64,000 nt of DNA from Chitinophagaceae bacterium. GTDB lineage: Bacteria; Bacteroidota; Bacteroidia; Chitinophagales; Chitinophagaceae. Numbering within the stretch: position 1 is the first letter of the stretch; each line of letters begins with the position of its first letter. The notes beneath the pieces were generated by a model, which did not search any database, had not been told where the DNA came from, and saw only the letters and a list, made by a program, of their open reading frames with translations. Positions 52,283 to 61,398 of this stretch are shown here, piece by piece. The stretch lies in the NCBI GenBank assembly GCA_017307755.1, contig JAFKGQ010000012.1, forward strand, positions 124,001 through 188,000, in the 5' to 3' direction. Both the position numbers and the translations under genes were made by a program.

Positions 52283-54739
52283 ATGCGAATAATCCCTTTC
52301 CTACTTTCATTACTGTCTACCGCAGCCCTTATTTTCTTTCTCGACAACCAGTGGGGCCAGTTGCCGCCTCTCGGCAAATTTTTAAGTCCCCAGCATGGTA
52401 TCTGGCAAAATGCGGAGCCTGTTGACAAAAGTTATACCGACGATCTTTCGTTACCGGGGCTAAAAGAAAGGGCCAGCGTCTATTTTGACGAGTACCTTGT
52501 TCCCCATGTTTATGCCAACAGTGAAGTGGATGCCTGTTATATACAAGGGTACCTGCATGCGAAGTTCCGTCTCTGGCAGATGGAATTTCAAACTTTTGCG
52601 GCGGCGGGCAGGTTGAGTGAGGTGTTAGGTCCGGGAGAGGATGACCGTATCCTGAGGTACGACCGAAGCATGCGCAGGCTGGGTATGGTAGATGCCGCGG
52701 AAAAAGCCCTGGCGAAGATAGAAGAGGATTCAACTACCAAAAAGGATTGTGATGCATACACGGAGGGGGTCAACGACTATATCCGGCATATGAAGGCCGG
52801 CGAGCTACCGCTGGAGTACAAGCTGCTGAATTATCGTCCGGAGCCCTGGAGCAATCTGAAGATTGCACTCTTTATAAAATATATGGCATTTGATCTGGCA
52901 GGCGCCGACAACGATTTTGAGATGACCAACGCCAAAAGCATTTTCAGCAGGGAAGACCTTGCCAAGCTGTATCCTGCCGTCATCGACAGCGCGGATCCCA
53001 TTATCCCCAAGGGGACGCATTTCCTGCCTCCCCATTTTCAGCCTAAGCCGCCCGCGACGGCCGACTCGCTGTATTTCAACAATAGGGATACCCTTACGGC
53101 CAGAGAGATGAAGCCGGAGAAGAGCAACGGCAGCAACAACTGGGCTGTCAGCGGGAAAAAGACGCTCAGCGGCAGACCCATCCTTTGTAACGACCCGCAT
53201 TTAAGCACGAATCTGCCGGCCATCTGGTACCAGATGCAGATAAGGACGCCGGGTTATAATGTTTACGGGGTGTCCTTCCCGGGAGCGCCTTATATCGTCA
53301 TCGGGTTTAACGACAGCTGCGCCTGGGGCGTCACGAATGCGGGTAGGGATGTGCGTGACTATTACGCGATAAAATTCAAGGACAACACCCGCCAGGAATA
53401 TTGGTTCAACAATGCATGGAGAACGACGGAGCGCCGGAGGATCGACACCTTCAGGATCAAGGGGCGGCCGGATGTATACGACACGGTGGCTTATACAGTT
53501 TTTGGTCCCGTCATGTATGACCCGAGCTTTAATGGTTTTGCCAATGCCACGTCCGACCATAGCTATGCCGTGCATTGGAAGGCGGCCGACTCCTCTAACG
53601 AGCTGGCTACTTTTGGAAGACTGCAGTCCGCCACCAGTTATGACGACTACAAAAGCGCATTGAGTCATTTCAAGTGTCCGGGACAGAATTTTGTCTTTGC
53701 CTCCAAAAGCGGTGTCACGGCGATCTGGCAGCAGGGAGAGTTCCCGGCAAAATGGAAAGGCCAGGGGCTGTATGTCATGCCGGGAGAGGACAGCTCCTAT
53801 ATGTGGCAAGGGAATATCGATTCGACCGAGAACCCTAACATGATCGACCCCGACAGGGGATTTGTCAGCAGCGCCAACCAGGTGCCTGTGGATACCAGCT
53901 ATTCTTATTTCCTGGGCAGCGACTTCCCTCCTTACCGGGGGCTGCTGATCAATCGCAAGCTGGCTCAAATGAACTCCATCACGCCGGCCGATATGATGAA
54001 GTTGCAGACGGAGAATTACGATGTATTCGCGGAGATGGCCAAGCCGCTCCTCCTGCGGAATATACAGGAGTCCAAGCTGGATGAAACGGGCAAGGGGTAT
54101 CTCAACCAGTTCAAGCTTTGGCAGCTGCGTAACGATCCCGGCGAACAGGGGCCTGTGATCTTCAAATACTGGTGGACCCATCTGCAGGAGGAGATTTTTG
54201 ACGACGAGTTTGCAAAGAGCTCCCTGCCTCTGATGCGCCCGTTTGAAAGCACGTTGCTGGAGGCGTTGCTAAAAGATACAGCCTATTCCTTTATCGACAA
54301 TGTCAATACGCCTGAAAAAGAAACCCTGCAACAAGTCGTAACGACGGCCTTTTTGCGGAGCGTCCCTGACCTTATAAATGCCGGCAAGTATGACAAGCTT
54401 GCCTGGGGTAAGTTTAAGGACACCTGGGCACGCCATCTGCTGCGTCTGCCAGCATTAAGCCGAATGCATCTGCCCATCGGCGGCGGCACCCATTGTATCA
54501 ATGCAGCCAAACAATTCCATGGCCCCAGCTGGCGGATGATCGTACAGCTCACCGACCGAACAGAAGCCTATGGGGTATATCCCGGCGGTCAGAGCGGTAA
54601 TCCCGGCAGCCCTTTTTACGATACTTTTGTCGACAGCTGGGCCGCCGGTAAATATTACCCCCTGTGGGTAATGGATATGGGGGAGATAAGGGATAAAAGG
54701 ATCAAATGGACTATGCACTTAAAACCCGGTAATCAATGA
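52283..54739 (+). CDS. Penicillin acylase-family N-terminal nucleophile hydrolase
   Basis: An 818-residue periplasmic amidase precursor. A hydrophobic N-terminus (PFLLSLLSTAALIFFL) exports it. The precursor is expected to cleave itself before Ser284 in GSNNWAVSG, giving an alpha chain (to 283) and a beta chain with the catalytic Ser; NDPHLSTNLPAIWYQ and GFNDSCAWGVTNAG follow as in the family, and MHLPIGGGTHCINAA lies near the end. Such enzymes hydrolyse penicillins, cephalosporins or acyl-homoserine lactones; the substrate is not evident. The stop overlaps the next gene by 4 bp. A TACTTTTA box lies 4 bp before the ATG. Confidence 0.92.
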   Translation: MRIIPFLLSLLSTAALIFFLDNQWGQLPPLGKFLSPQHGIWQNAEPVDKSYTDDLSLPGLKERASVYFDEYLVPHVYANSEVDACYIQGYLHAKFRLWQMEFQTFAAAGRLSEVLGPGEDDRILRYDRSMRRLGMVDAAEKALAKIEEDSTTKKDCDAYTEGVNDYIRHMKAGELPLEYKLLNYRPEPWSNLKIALFIKYMAFDLAGADNDFEMTNAKSIFSREDLAKLYPAVIDSADPIIPKGTHFLPPHFQPKPPATADSLYFNNRDTLTAREMKPEKSNGSNNWAVSGKKTLSGRPILCNDPHLSTNLPAIWYQMQIRTPGYNVYGVSFPGAPYIVIGFNDSCAWGVTNAGRDVRDYYAIKFKDNTRQEYWFNNAWRTTERRRIDTFRIKGRPDVYDTVAYTVFGPVMYDPSFNGFANATSDHSYAVHWKAADSSNELATFGRLQSATSYDDYKSALSHFKCPGQNFVFASKSGVTAIWQQGEFPAKWKGQGLYVMPGEDSSYMWQGNIDSTENPNMIDPDRGFVSSANQVPVDTSYSYFLGSDFPPYRGLLINRKLAQMNSITPADMMKLQTENYDVFAEMAKPLLLRNIQESKLDETGKGYLNQFKLWQLRNDPGEQGPVIFKYWWTHLQEEIFDDEFAKSSLPLMRPFESTLLEALLKDTAYSFIDNVNTPEKETLQQVVTTAFLRSVPDLINAGKYDKLAWGKFKDTWARHLLRLPALSRMHLPIGGGTHCINAAKQFHGPSWRMIVQLTDRTEAYGVYPGGQSGNPGSPFYDTFVDSWAAGKYYPLWVMDMGEIRDKRIKWTMHLKPGNQ

Positions 54740-55092
54740 AATTTCTGATAAGTACACTGCTGATCGTCTTGCTTAGTTTTCTTTCAGGGCTCTATCTGCC
54801 CTGGTGGGGCGTTGCCCTGGCGGCTTTTCTTGTCAGCGTCCTGGTGCCACAGCGTCCCGGGCTGTCCTTCCTGTCCGGCTTTCTGGCCCTTTTCATATTA
54901 TGGGCCTTGCTGGCCTGGGGCATGGATGCGTCCAATAACAGCATCCTGTCCGCGAAGATCGCCCAGATCCTGCCATTGGGAGGCTCGTCCTTTCTGCTGA
55001 TACTCATCACCGCAATTGTAGGGGCATTGGTTGGAGGGGGTGCGGCCCTCACCGGAAGCTATCTCCAAAAGAAAAGAGTGGTGGAGGAATAA
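54736..55092 (+). CDS. Small four-helix membrane protein, unknown
   Basis: A 118-residue protein with about four TM helices (FLISTLLIVLLSFLSGLYL, LSFLSGFLALFILWALLAWG, FLLILITAIVGALVGGGAAL) and almost no loops. I do not recognise it. It overlaps the penicillin acylase by 4 bp (ATGA) and the DUF5686 gene by 1 bp (TAATG), so the three are translated together. Confidence 0.75.
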   Translation: MKFLISTLLIVLLSFLSGLYLPWWGVALAAFLVSVLVPQRPGLSFLSGFLALFILWALLAWGMDASNNSILSAKIAQILPLGGSSFLLILITAIVGALVGGGAALTGSYLQKKRVVEE

Positions 55093-57632
55093 TGAAACAT
55101 ATCTGTCTATTGTTCCTGACGGCTCTTGGATACATTACCGTACAGGCCGCCCGCATCATAGGGACTGTCACGGATGACAAGGGAAATGTGCTGCCCTATG
55201 CTTCCATCCTGGTAAAAGGCAGTACCCGGGGCGTGACCGCCAATAACGAGGGTAAATATTTTCTTGACCTTTCTCCCGGCACCTACACCCTGGTTTGTCA
55301 ATACGTGGGATATGCCCGTGAAGAGAAGAAGATCACGGTAGGTCAGGAGGGGCTGACAGTCGACTTCCGGCTTTCGCTTCTTCAGCTGTCCATGGCGGAT
55401 GTCGTGGTCCGTCCCGGTGGGGAAGATCCTGCTTACGAGATCATCCGGCATGCCATTAAAAAAAGGAAGGATTATGAGTCGCCCCTGGATTCCTTCACCT
55501 GCGAGGCGTATATCAAGACACTGATCAAGAGCCGGAAAATGCCCAAAAGGGTATTTGGCCAGAAGATAGAGGAAAAGGATAAACAGGAGATGGGAGTAGA
55601 CTCGGCGGGTAAGGGCATTCTCTATCTCTCGGAATCCCTCACGAAGCTGTCTTACAAAAAAAGACCGGAGAATATCAAGCTGGAAGTCCTCTCCGGACGG
55701 GAGAGCGGTGGCAATGGCTACGGCTTTAGCTTGCCGACCTTTATCAATTTTTATAACAACAACGTATATGTACTGGCTCCGCAGCTGAACCCCCGTGGCT
55801 TTATCTCTCCTATCGCAGCGTCTGCCCTGCACTACTATCGCTATAAATATCTCGGCTCTTTTTTCGAGGATGGGAAAGAAATAAATAAGATCCAGGTGAT
55901 ACCCCGCCGCAAATACGAACCATTGTTCTCCGGCACCATCGACATCGTGGATGGAGATTGGCGGATACATAGTCTCGATCTGCGGTTAGATAAGCAGTCA
56001 CAACTGGAGATACTGGACACTTTGTCCATCCGTCAGATACATGCCCCCATCGGAGGGAATGTGTGGCAGGTGAAGGACCAGGTAGTTTATTTTACTTTTA
56101 ATATCATGGGTTTTGACGCAATAGGAAACTTCCTTAACGTATATAATAATTATGATGTGGCGCCCCGCTGGCGGAAAAGATGGTTCAACAACGTATTGAT
56201 GAAATACGATACGGCCGCCAACAAAAAGACAAGAGCTTACTGGGACTCCATCCGCCCCCTGCCTCTCGAACCGGAAGAAGTCACTAACTATACGATACGG
56301 GACAGTATCTACAGGAGCACCCTGGATTCCGCAGGGTCCAGGAGGAACCGTGACTCCCTGTTGAAAAGACAAGGACATGTGAAGTTCGGACAGGTGATGT
56401 ACTCGGGCTTTAGCCGGAGCAATTTCCGGCAGCCTTCCCCTTTCCGGTATTCCATGGACCCCTTGTTACCCAACATAGGATATAATACGGTGGAAGGTAT
56501 CAATGCGAATATACATGGGACTTTGTCCAAATCATTTGATCAGGGTGCACGTGTGTTGGCCTTTGACCCTCATATACGATATGGATTTCATAATACCCGG
56601 CTGAATGCCTGGGCGGCTATTACGCTATATCAGCGTTCCATCCCGGGAGGAGGGGAGGAGCTTTCTTCTACCCGACAGACGTGGAGCCTGTCAGGCGGCA
56701 AGCGGGTGGTGCAGTTCAACCAGGACAAGCCTATAACAGAACTTGTCAATAGCCTGTACACTCTTTTGTTCCGGCGGAATTATATGAAGATCTATGAACA
56801 ATGGTTTGGACGTATAGCATACGACATCCGGATGGACAATGGGCTGGTGATCAAGGCGGATATTGCGTACGAAGACAGGCTGCCTATCGACAATACCACT
56901 GACTATTCTCTCATCCATTATAAAGACAGGGTGTTTACACCGAACTATCCCTCAGAAAAGCTGACGGAGCAATTCCCCCGTCATCAGGCGGTGATATCTG
57001 ATATAGCCCTGGAGTATCAGCCCGGGCAACGTTTTATCGAATTCCCCCGGCGTAAGGTAGCTATAGGCAGCGAATACCCTACTTTCTCGCTGGCTTATCA
57101 AAGGGGCTGGAGCGGCGTGCTGGGCAGCGATGTCAACTTCGACAAATGGCAATTTTCCCTTTGGGATGATGTTAATTTCAGGTTGAAGGGGGTATTACGT
57201 TATAGATTAGGCATCGGTGGATTTATCAATGACCGCAGCGTGTTCATCCAGGATTACCAGCATTTTAACGGTAACCAGACGGCCATTGCCAACCAGTACC
57301 TCAATGGGTTCCAACTGGCGCCTTATTATGCTAACAGTACGACGGCCTCCTTTTATGCTACGGGGCATGCAGAGCATCATTTCAACGGTCTGTTAACGAA
57401 TAAGATACCTTTATTTCGCCGGCTCAACTGGCACCTCGTGGCGGGGAGCAATGCTTTTTATGTCAACCGGGATAATAACTATGTAGAGGTATTCGGGGGG
57501 CTGGAGAATATCTTCAAGATCTTCAGGGTGGATGTGATCGCCAGCTACTTAAACGGGCATTATGGGCAGACAGGGGTTCGGGTAGGTTTTGGGGGATTGA
57601 TCGGGTCGGGATTCCGGGCGAGGGGTCGGTAG
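55092..57632 (+). CDS. DUF5686 and carboxypeptidase-regulatory-like domain protein
   Basis: An 846-residue outer-membrane-type protein. After the signal peptide (1-19) comes a carboxypeptidase-regulatory-like domain (about 22-95; GTVTDDKGNVLPYASILVKG), then the DUF5686 region found in many Bacteroidota, where EDPAYEIIRHAIKKR and DSFTCEAYIKTL are the characteristic start. The C-terminal half has the strand and aromatic pattern of an outer-membrane barrel and ends SGFRARGR. Function unknown. Third gene of the acylase operon. Confidence 0.85.
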   Translation: MKHICLLFLTALGYITVQAARIIGTVTDDKGNVLPYASILVKGSTRGVTANNEGKYFLDLSPGTYTLVCQYVGYAREEKKITVGQEGLTVDFRLSLLQLSMADVVVRPGGEDPAYEIIRHAIKKRKDYESPLDSFTCEAYIKTLIKSRKMPKRVFGQKIEEKDKQEMGVDSAGKGILYLSESLTKLSYKKRPENIKLEVLSGRESGGNGYGFSLPTFINFYNNNVYVLAPQLNPRGFISPIAASALHYYRYKYLGSFFEDGKEINKIQVIPRRKYEPLFSGTIDIVDGDWRIHSLDLRLDKQSQLEILDTLSIRQIHAPIGGNVWQVKDQVVYFTFNIMGFDAIGNFLNVYNNYDVAPRWRKRWFNNVLMKYDTAANKKTRAYWDSIRPLPLEPEEVTNYTIRDSIYRSTLDSAGSRRNRDSLLKRQGHVKFGQVMYSGFSRSNFRQPSPFRYSMDPLLPNIGYNTVEGINANIHGTLSKSFDQGARVLAFDPHIRYGFHNTRLNAWAAITLYQRSIPGGGEELSSTRQTWSLSGGKRVVQFNQDKPITELVNSLYTLLFRRNYMKIYEQWFGRIAYDIRMDNGLVIKADIAYEDRLPIDNTTDYSLIHYKDRVFTPNYPSEKLTEQFPRHQAVISDIALEYQPGQRFIEFPRRKVAIGSEYPTFSLAYQRGWSGVLGSDVNFDKWQFSLWDDVNFRLKGVLRYRLGIGGFINDRSVFIQDYQHFNGNQTAIANQYLNGFQLAPYYANSTTASFYATGHAEHHFNGLLTNKIPLFRRLNWHLVAGSNAFYVNRDNNYVEVFGGLENIFKIFRVDVIASYLNGHYGQTGVRVGFGGLIGSGFRARGR

Positions 57633-57658
57633 GGAGCAGGGGGCCCAGGAAAAAGGTG

Positions 57659-57666
57659 TATCTTTG
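57659..57666 (+). promoter_or_regulatory. -7 promoter box of trhO
   Basis: TATCTTTG, a perfect TAnnTTTG, lies 48 bp before the trhO ATG and 27 bp after the DUF5686 stop. The -33 box is not clear in the G-rich sequence upstream. Confidence 0.5.
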
Positions 57667-57714
57667 CGGCCACAAAGTTTTGTTCACCCTGTAAGTGTCC
57701 TAAAAACTTAAAAA

Positions 57715-58758
57715 ATGCCCGTATTACATAACCGTGTCTCCCAAAAGGAGCTGAAAGAGCTGTTATACCAGGAGACGGAACCTCGCACCACCATTTCCTT
57801 TTACCGATATTTTCCCATTCCCGAGCCTCAAAAATTCCGTGACGAGCTATATATAGCTCTGCGGGAGAAAAAGGTCTTTGGCCGTATCTATGTCGCCACG
57901 GAAGGCATCAATGCCCAGATCAGCGTACCTCAAAGCAATTTTGAAGATCTGGCCGGTTATCTCCGGGGACATGCCGGTATGGAAGACCTGCGTCTCAACA
58001 TAGCTGTGGACGACGATGGCAAGTCTTTTTGGGTGTTGAAGATAAAGGTGCGGGATAAGATCGTGGCAGACGGCATCGATGACCCCTCTTTTGATATGAG
58101 CAAAAAGGGGAAATATGTGGATGCGGAGGCGTTCAACCGGCTGACGGAGGATCCGGACACCATCGTTGTGGACATGAGGAATCACTATGAGTATGAGGTG
58201 GGGCATTTTGACAAGGCTATTGAAGTGCCTTCGGATACTTTCAGGGAGCAACTGCCTATGTCTGCCCATCTGCTGACGGACAATAAGGAAAAGAACATCA
58301 TTATGTATTGTACGGGGGGGATACGTTGTGAAAAGGCCAGCGCTTATCTCCTGCATAAAGGTTTTACCAATGTCTTCCATCTGGAAGGGGGGATCATCCA
58401 TTATGCCAATACCGTAAAGGAAAAGGGACTGGAAAACAAGTTCAGAGGGAAGAACTTTGTGTTTGACGACAGACTGGGGGAACGCATCAGCGACGAGATC
58501 ATCGCCCGATGTCATCAATGTGGAAAACCCGCCGACACTCATACCAATTGCCGGAATGAGGGTTGTCACCTGCTGTTTATCCAGTGCGCAGACTGCGCTA
58601 CCCGATATGAAGGCTGCTGCAGTGAGGTCTGTCAGGAAACCATCCATCTTCCCGGGATGGAGCAAAAAGCCAGACGGCAGGGTCATGATAAAGGCGCTCA
58701 TATCTTTAATAAGTCAAAAGCCCGGCTGCGTCCATCGGGACCATCATCCAACATCTGA
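57715..58758 (+). CDS. trhO: Rhodanese-like tRNA uridine(34) hydroxylase TrhO (YceA family)
   Basis: A 347-residue protein that makes 5-hydroxyuridine at tRNA position 34. The N-terminal acylphosphatase-like UPF0176 domain (EKKVFGRIYVATEGINAQIS) precedes the rhodanese domain (about 135-230), whose catalytic loop is MYCTGGIRCEKA with the active Cys. The C-terminus has the family's Cys-rich knuckle: CHQCGKPADTHTNCRNEGCHLLFI and CADCATRYEGCCSEVC (given as two pieces: CHQCGKPADTHTNC and CADCATRYEGCC), probably a zinc site. About 30 basic residues follow it. Confidence 0.92.
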   Translation: MPVLHNRVSQKELKELLYQETEPRTTISFYRYFPIPEPQKFRDELYIALREKKVFGRIYVATEGINAQISVPQSNFEDLAGYLRGHAGMEDLRLNIAVDDDGKSFWVLKIKVRDKIVADGIDDPSFDMSKKGKYVDAEAFNRLTEDPDTIVVDMRNHYEYEVGHFDKAIEVPSDTFREQLPMSAHLLTDNKEKNIIMYCTGGIRCEKASAYLLHKGFTNVFHLEGGIIHYANTVKEKGLENKFRGKNFVFDDRLGERISDEIIARCHQCGKPADTHTNCRNEGCHLLFIQCADCATRYEGCCSEVCQETIHLPGMEQKARRQGHDKGAHIFNKSKARLRPSGPSSNI

Positions 58759-59001
58759 TCTCATATTCGTAAAAAAACTATACATAGCAGATTTTGTCTT
58801 ATTCGACAAGAATGCATTACTTTATATGTTAATATATAAGAGTTGCAACATTGAAATCCGCTAACTATTTTTTTCATAGGGGATAATCTAAATAAAAATG
58901 TAATTCGTACGTTTAATCTCTTATCTGTCTGATTTGCGCTAAATCGATTTCCCGGGCGGTAACCAGTTGGACCCGACTGATAAAACCCAAGGCTCTGAAC
59001 C

Positions 59002-60405
59002 ATGCACACGGCTGTAAAAAAAATCTCCGTTTTTCAGTCCCATGTAAAAAACATTGGATATAAGCCTTCCCTTGGTAGTTACGAAAAAAGAAAGCTTGGG
59101 ATATTCAACCTCATGAATTTTGTTGGTTTGCTGGCCGGGGTCGCCATTCCCATTGTCATTCTGCTGAAAAAGGAACAAATGCCGGCATATGCCTGGATGA
59201 TCGCCTGCAGCCCCATTTTTATCAGCCTTCTTGTATTCGCCCTGACCCATTATCAGCAGTACGAACTGGCCCGCATGTGTTATTTTACGCTTTATCCTGT
59301 AATGACCAGTGTGGTTTATGCCATTCACATCGATCTGGGGATCGAGTTTTTCTTCGTCCTTTATGGCGTGTTGTCTGTGTTCTTCCTTCAGAAGATCTAC
59401 AATATCATTTTTTGCTTTACCCTTTCCATGACTTGTTATTTTGCGGTAGATACTTTCTGGAACAGCTACACTTACAAGTTGGAAGATGCCCATTATTACT
59501 TCTTTATCGCCAACCATCTGTTGGCGTTGTTCTTTATTTTCTGCGGTCTGCTGCTGATAAAGACTGAGAACAGCAGGTTTCAGCAGCAAAGCTATGAGAA
59601 GAACTTCCAGTTGCGCCGCAGCAATCTGAAGATACTCCGTCACAAGGCGGATATTGCGGAAAAAGCCGCCCTGCTGCAGGAGCAGACCCAGCAGCTGACG
59701 GAGTTGAATACCTTAAAGAACAAGTTATTTTCAATCATTGCCCACGACCTGAAGAATCCTCTATATGCCTTGCGGAACCTTTTTCGCAATATCCAGCGTT
59801 ATGAGCTTCCCGGGGATGAGATCAAGATGTTGATGCCGGATATGGTGAACGAGCTAAGTTATACCACCGGGTTGATGGAAAACCTGTTGCAATGGGCGAA
59901 AAGCCAGATGTATGCCGAGGCGGTAAAACCTCAGCTGCTGGACATTTCCAAGATCACACAGGAGGTGCTGCAGCTTTTGCGGCTGCAGGCGGAGGCTAAA
60001 AAGATCTATATCCGCAGCAAACTGGAGAGGCCGGTGTTCGTATATGCCGACAGGGATATGATCAACCTGGTCCTGCGTAACTTGTTGTCCAATGCCATAA
60101 AGTTTACGCCGGAAGAAGGCACTATCTGTATTGAGGCCAGGGAAATGCGTAGTCATATCGAGGTTTATGTACAGGACACGGGCACAGGGATCACCGAAGA
60201 GGTTATCCAGAAGCTGATGATGGAAGATATCTATTACACGACCAAGGGCACGGGCGGTGAGGCCGGGACAGGTCTGGGATTGATGTTGTGTAAAGAGTTC
60301 CTTTCCAAAAATGGCGGCCGCATGCATGTCCAGAGCGAGCCTGGCAAGGGCAGCATTTTTTCCTTCACTTTGCCGAAAGGGGATGATCTAGCTGAGATTG
60401 CTTAA
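59002..60405 (+). CDS. Membrane sensor histidine kinase
   Basis: A 467-residue kinase. Residues 35-195 contain six closely spaced TM helices (a 7TM-DISM- or MASE-like input without a large loop), followed by a coiled-coil (AEKAALLQEQTQQLTELNTLK), the HisKA site in IIAHDLKNPLYALRNLF, and the HATPase domain with N-box NLLSNAIKF, G1 DTGTGI and G2 GTGLGLMLC. There is no receiver domain, and no response regulator is adjacent, so the partner is elsewhere. It converges with purC with an 18-bp overlap. The 243 bp upstream are AT-rich without recognisable features. Confidence 0.92.
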   Translation: MHTAVKKISVFQSHVKNIGYKPSLGSYEKRKLGIFNLMNFVGLLAGVAIPIVILLKKEQMPAYAWMIACSPIFISLLVFALTHYQQYELARMCYFTLYPVMTSVVYAIHIDLGIEFFFVLYGVLSVFFLQKIYNIIFCFTLSMTCYFAVDTFWNSYTYKLEDAHYYFFIANHLLALFFIFCGLLLIKTENSRFQQQSYEKNFQLRRSNLKILRHKADIAEKAALLQEQTQQLTELNTLKNKLFSIIAHDLKNPLYALRNLFRNIQRYELPGDEIKMLMPDMVNELSYTTGLMENLLQWAKSQMYAEAVKPQLLDISKITQEVLQLLRLQAEAKKIYIRSKLERPVFVYADRDMINLVLRNLLSNAIKFTPEEGTICIEAREMRSHIEVYVQDTGTGITEEVIQKLMMEDIYYTTKGTGGEAGTGLGLMLCKEFLSKNGGRMHVQSEPGKGSIFSFTLPKGDDLAEIA

Positions 60406-61314
60406 TGCATACAGCACCCGTTGGTATGTCTCTTCATTACTGAGCGCCTGTGGCTTAAAGGGCTGTCCGATCACTTTTTCATACAGTTCGATATACCTGT
60501 TGCTGATGGTCTGTATCCATTCGTCGCTCATTTCAGGCACTGTCTGTCCTTCCTTTCCCATGAAATTGTTAGCGATCAGCCATTCCCGGACGAATTCTTT
60601 GCTCAGCTGCTGCTGGCGTTCGCTTTTTTGCTGACGCTCTTCGAAGCCATCCGCATAGAAATAACGTGAGCTGTCGGGGGTATGGATCTCATCCATAAGA
60701 TAGATGGTGTCATCTATCTTTCCAAACTCATATTTGGTGTCTACCAGGATCAGACCTTGTTTTGCGGCGATCTCTTTTCCCCGCTGGAAGAGCGCAAGCG
60801 TATATTTCTCCAACTGGCTATAATCTTTTTCATCCACCAGACCCCGGCGAATGATCTCGCTGCGGGAAATGTCTTCATCATGTCCCACCTCAGCCTTGGT
60901 GGAGGGGGTAATAATGGGGGTAGGGAAGTAGTCATTTTCCTTCATGCCTTCGGGTAGAGGTACGCCGCAAAGCTCCCGGCGGCCGGACTGATAGGTCCTC
61001 CAGGCGTGGCCCGTCAGATTGCCTCTCACTACCATCTCTACGCGAAAGGGGATGCATTTCCGGCCGATGGCTACGTTGGGGGCCGGGGTATCTACCAGCC
61101 AGTTCGGGCAAATATCACTGGTAGCCTTTAGCATATATGCAGCGATTTGATTTAATACTTGTCCTTTATAGGGGATAGGGCGGGGGAGGATGACGTCGAA
61201 GGCGGAAATGCGATCGGATGCAATCATTACCAGCCAATTGTCGGCAATGGTATAGACATCCCGTACTTTGCCGCGGTAGAAGTTTGTCTGATGGGGGAAC
61301 TGGAGCGTCTTCAT
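60388..61314 (-). CDS. purC: Phosphoribosylaminoimidazole-succinocarboxamide synthase
   Basis: Purine biosynthesis: joins CAIR and aspartate with ATP to give SAICAR. The 308-residue protein is the longer form common in Bacteroidota. GKVRDVYTIADNWLVMIASDRISAFD (GKVRDVY and ASDRISAFD), VEMVVRGNLTGHAWRTY (in the family VxVxRGY), GLILVDTKYEFG and DEIHTPDSSRYF are the conserved blocks. It has its own promoter (61320-61349, minus strand) and is divergent from the TonB-dependent receptor. Confidence 0.95.
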   Translation of the reverse strand: MKTLQFPHQTNFYRGKVRDVYTIADNWLVMIASDRISAFDVILPRPIPYKGQVLNQIAAYMLKATSDICPNWLVDTPAPNVAIGRKCIPFRVEMVVRGNLTGHAWRTYQSGRRELCGVPLPEGMKENDYFPTPIITPSTKAEVGHDEDISRSEIIRRGLVDEKDYSQLEKYTLALFQRGKEIAAKQGLILVDTKYEFGKIDDTIYLMDEIHTPDSSRYFYADGFEERQQKSERQQQLSKEFVREWLIANNFMGKEGQTVPEMSDEWIQTISNRYIELYEKVIGQPFKPQALSNEETYQRVLYALSNLS

Positions 61315-61319
61315 GGCCG

Positions 61320-61349
61320 CAAAATTAAATTTTCATTCCTACATTACAA
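61320..61349 (-). promoter_or_regulatory. Promoter of purC
   Basis: On the minus strand, TTG (61347-61349) and TAATTTTG (61320-61327) are 19 bp apart, a good match to TTG-N17-23-TAnnTTTG. The box ends 5 bp before the purC ATG, implying a leaderless or nearly leaderless message. Confidence 0.6.
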
Positions 61350-61398
61350 TCACTATTTTTAGTAATACGTTCTAAACTTTATCACGAAAACTTGCGCT

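Noticed and set aside
53201..54181. A 326-codon open frame on the minus strand inside the penicillin acylase gene
   Set aside because: It is exactly antisense to a well-conserved gene, has no recognisable domain and no initiation signals; GC-rich codon use in the real gene keeps the opposite frame open.
58759..59001. AT-rich gap before the histidine kinase as a small-gene or attachment site
   Set aside because: No credible open frame, direct repeats or tRNA end are visible.
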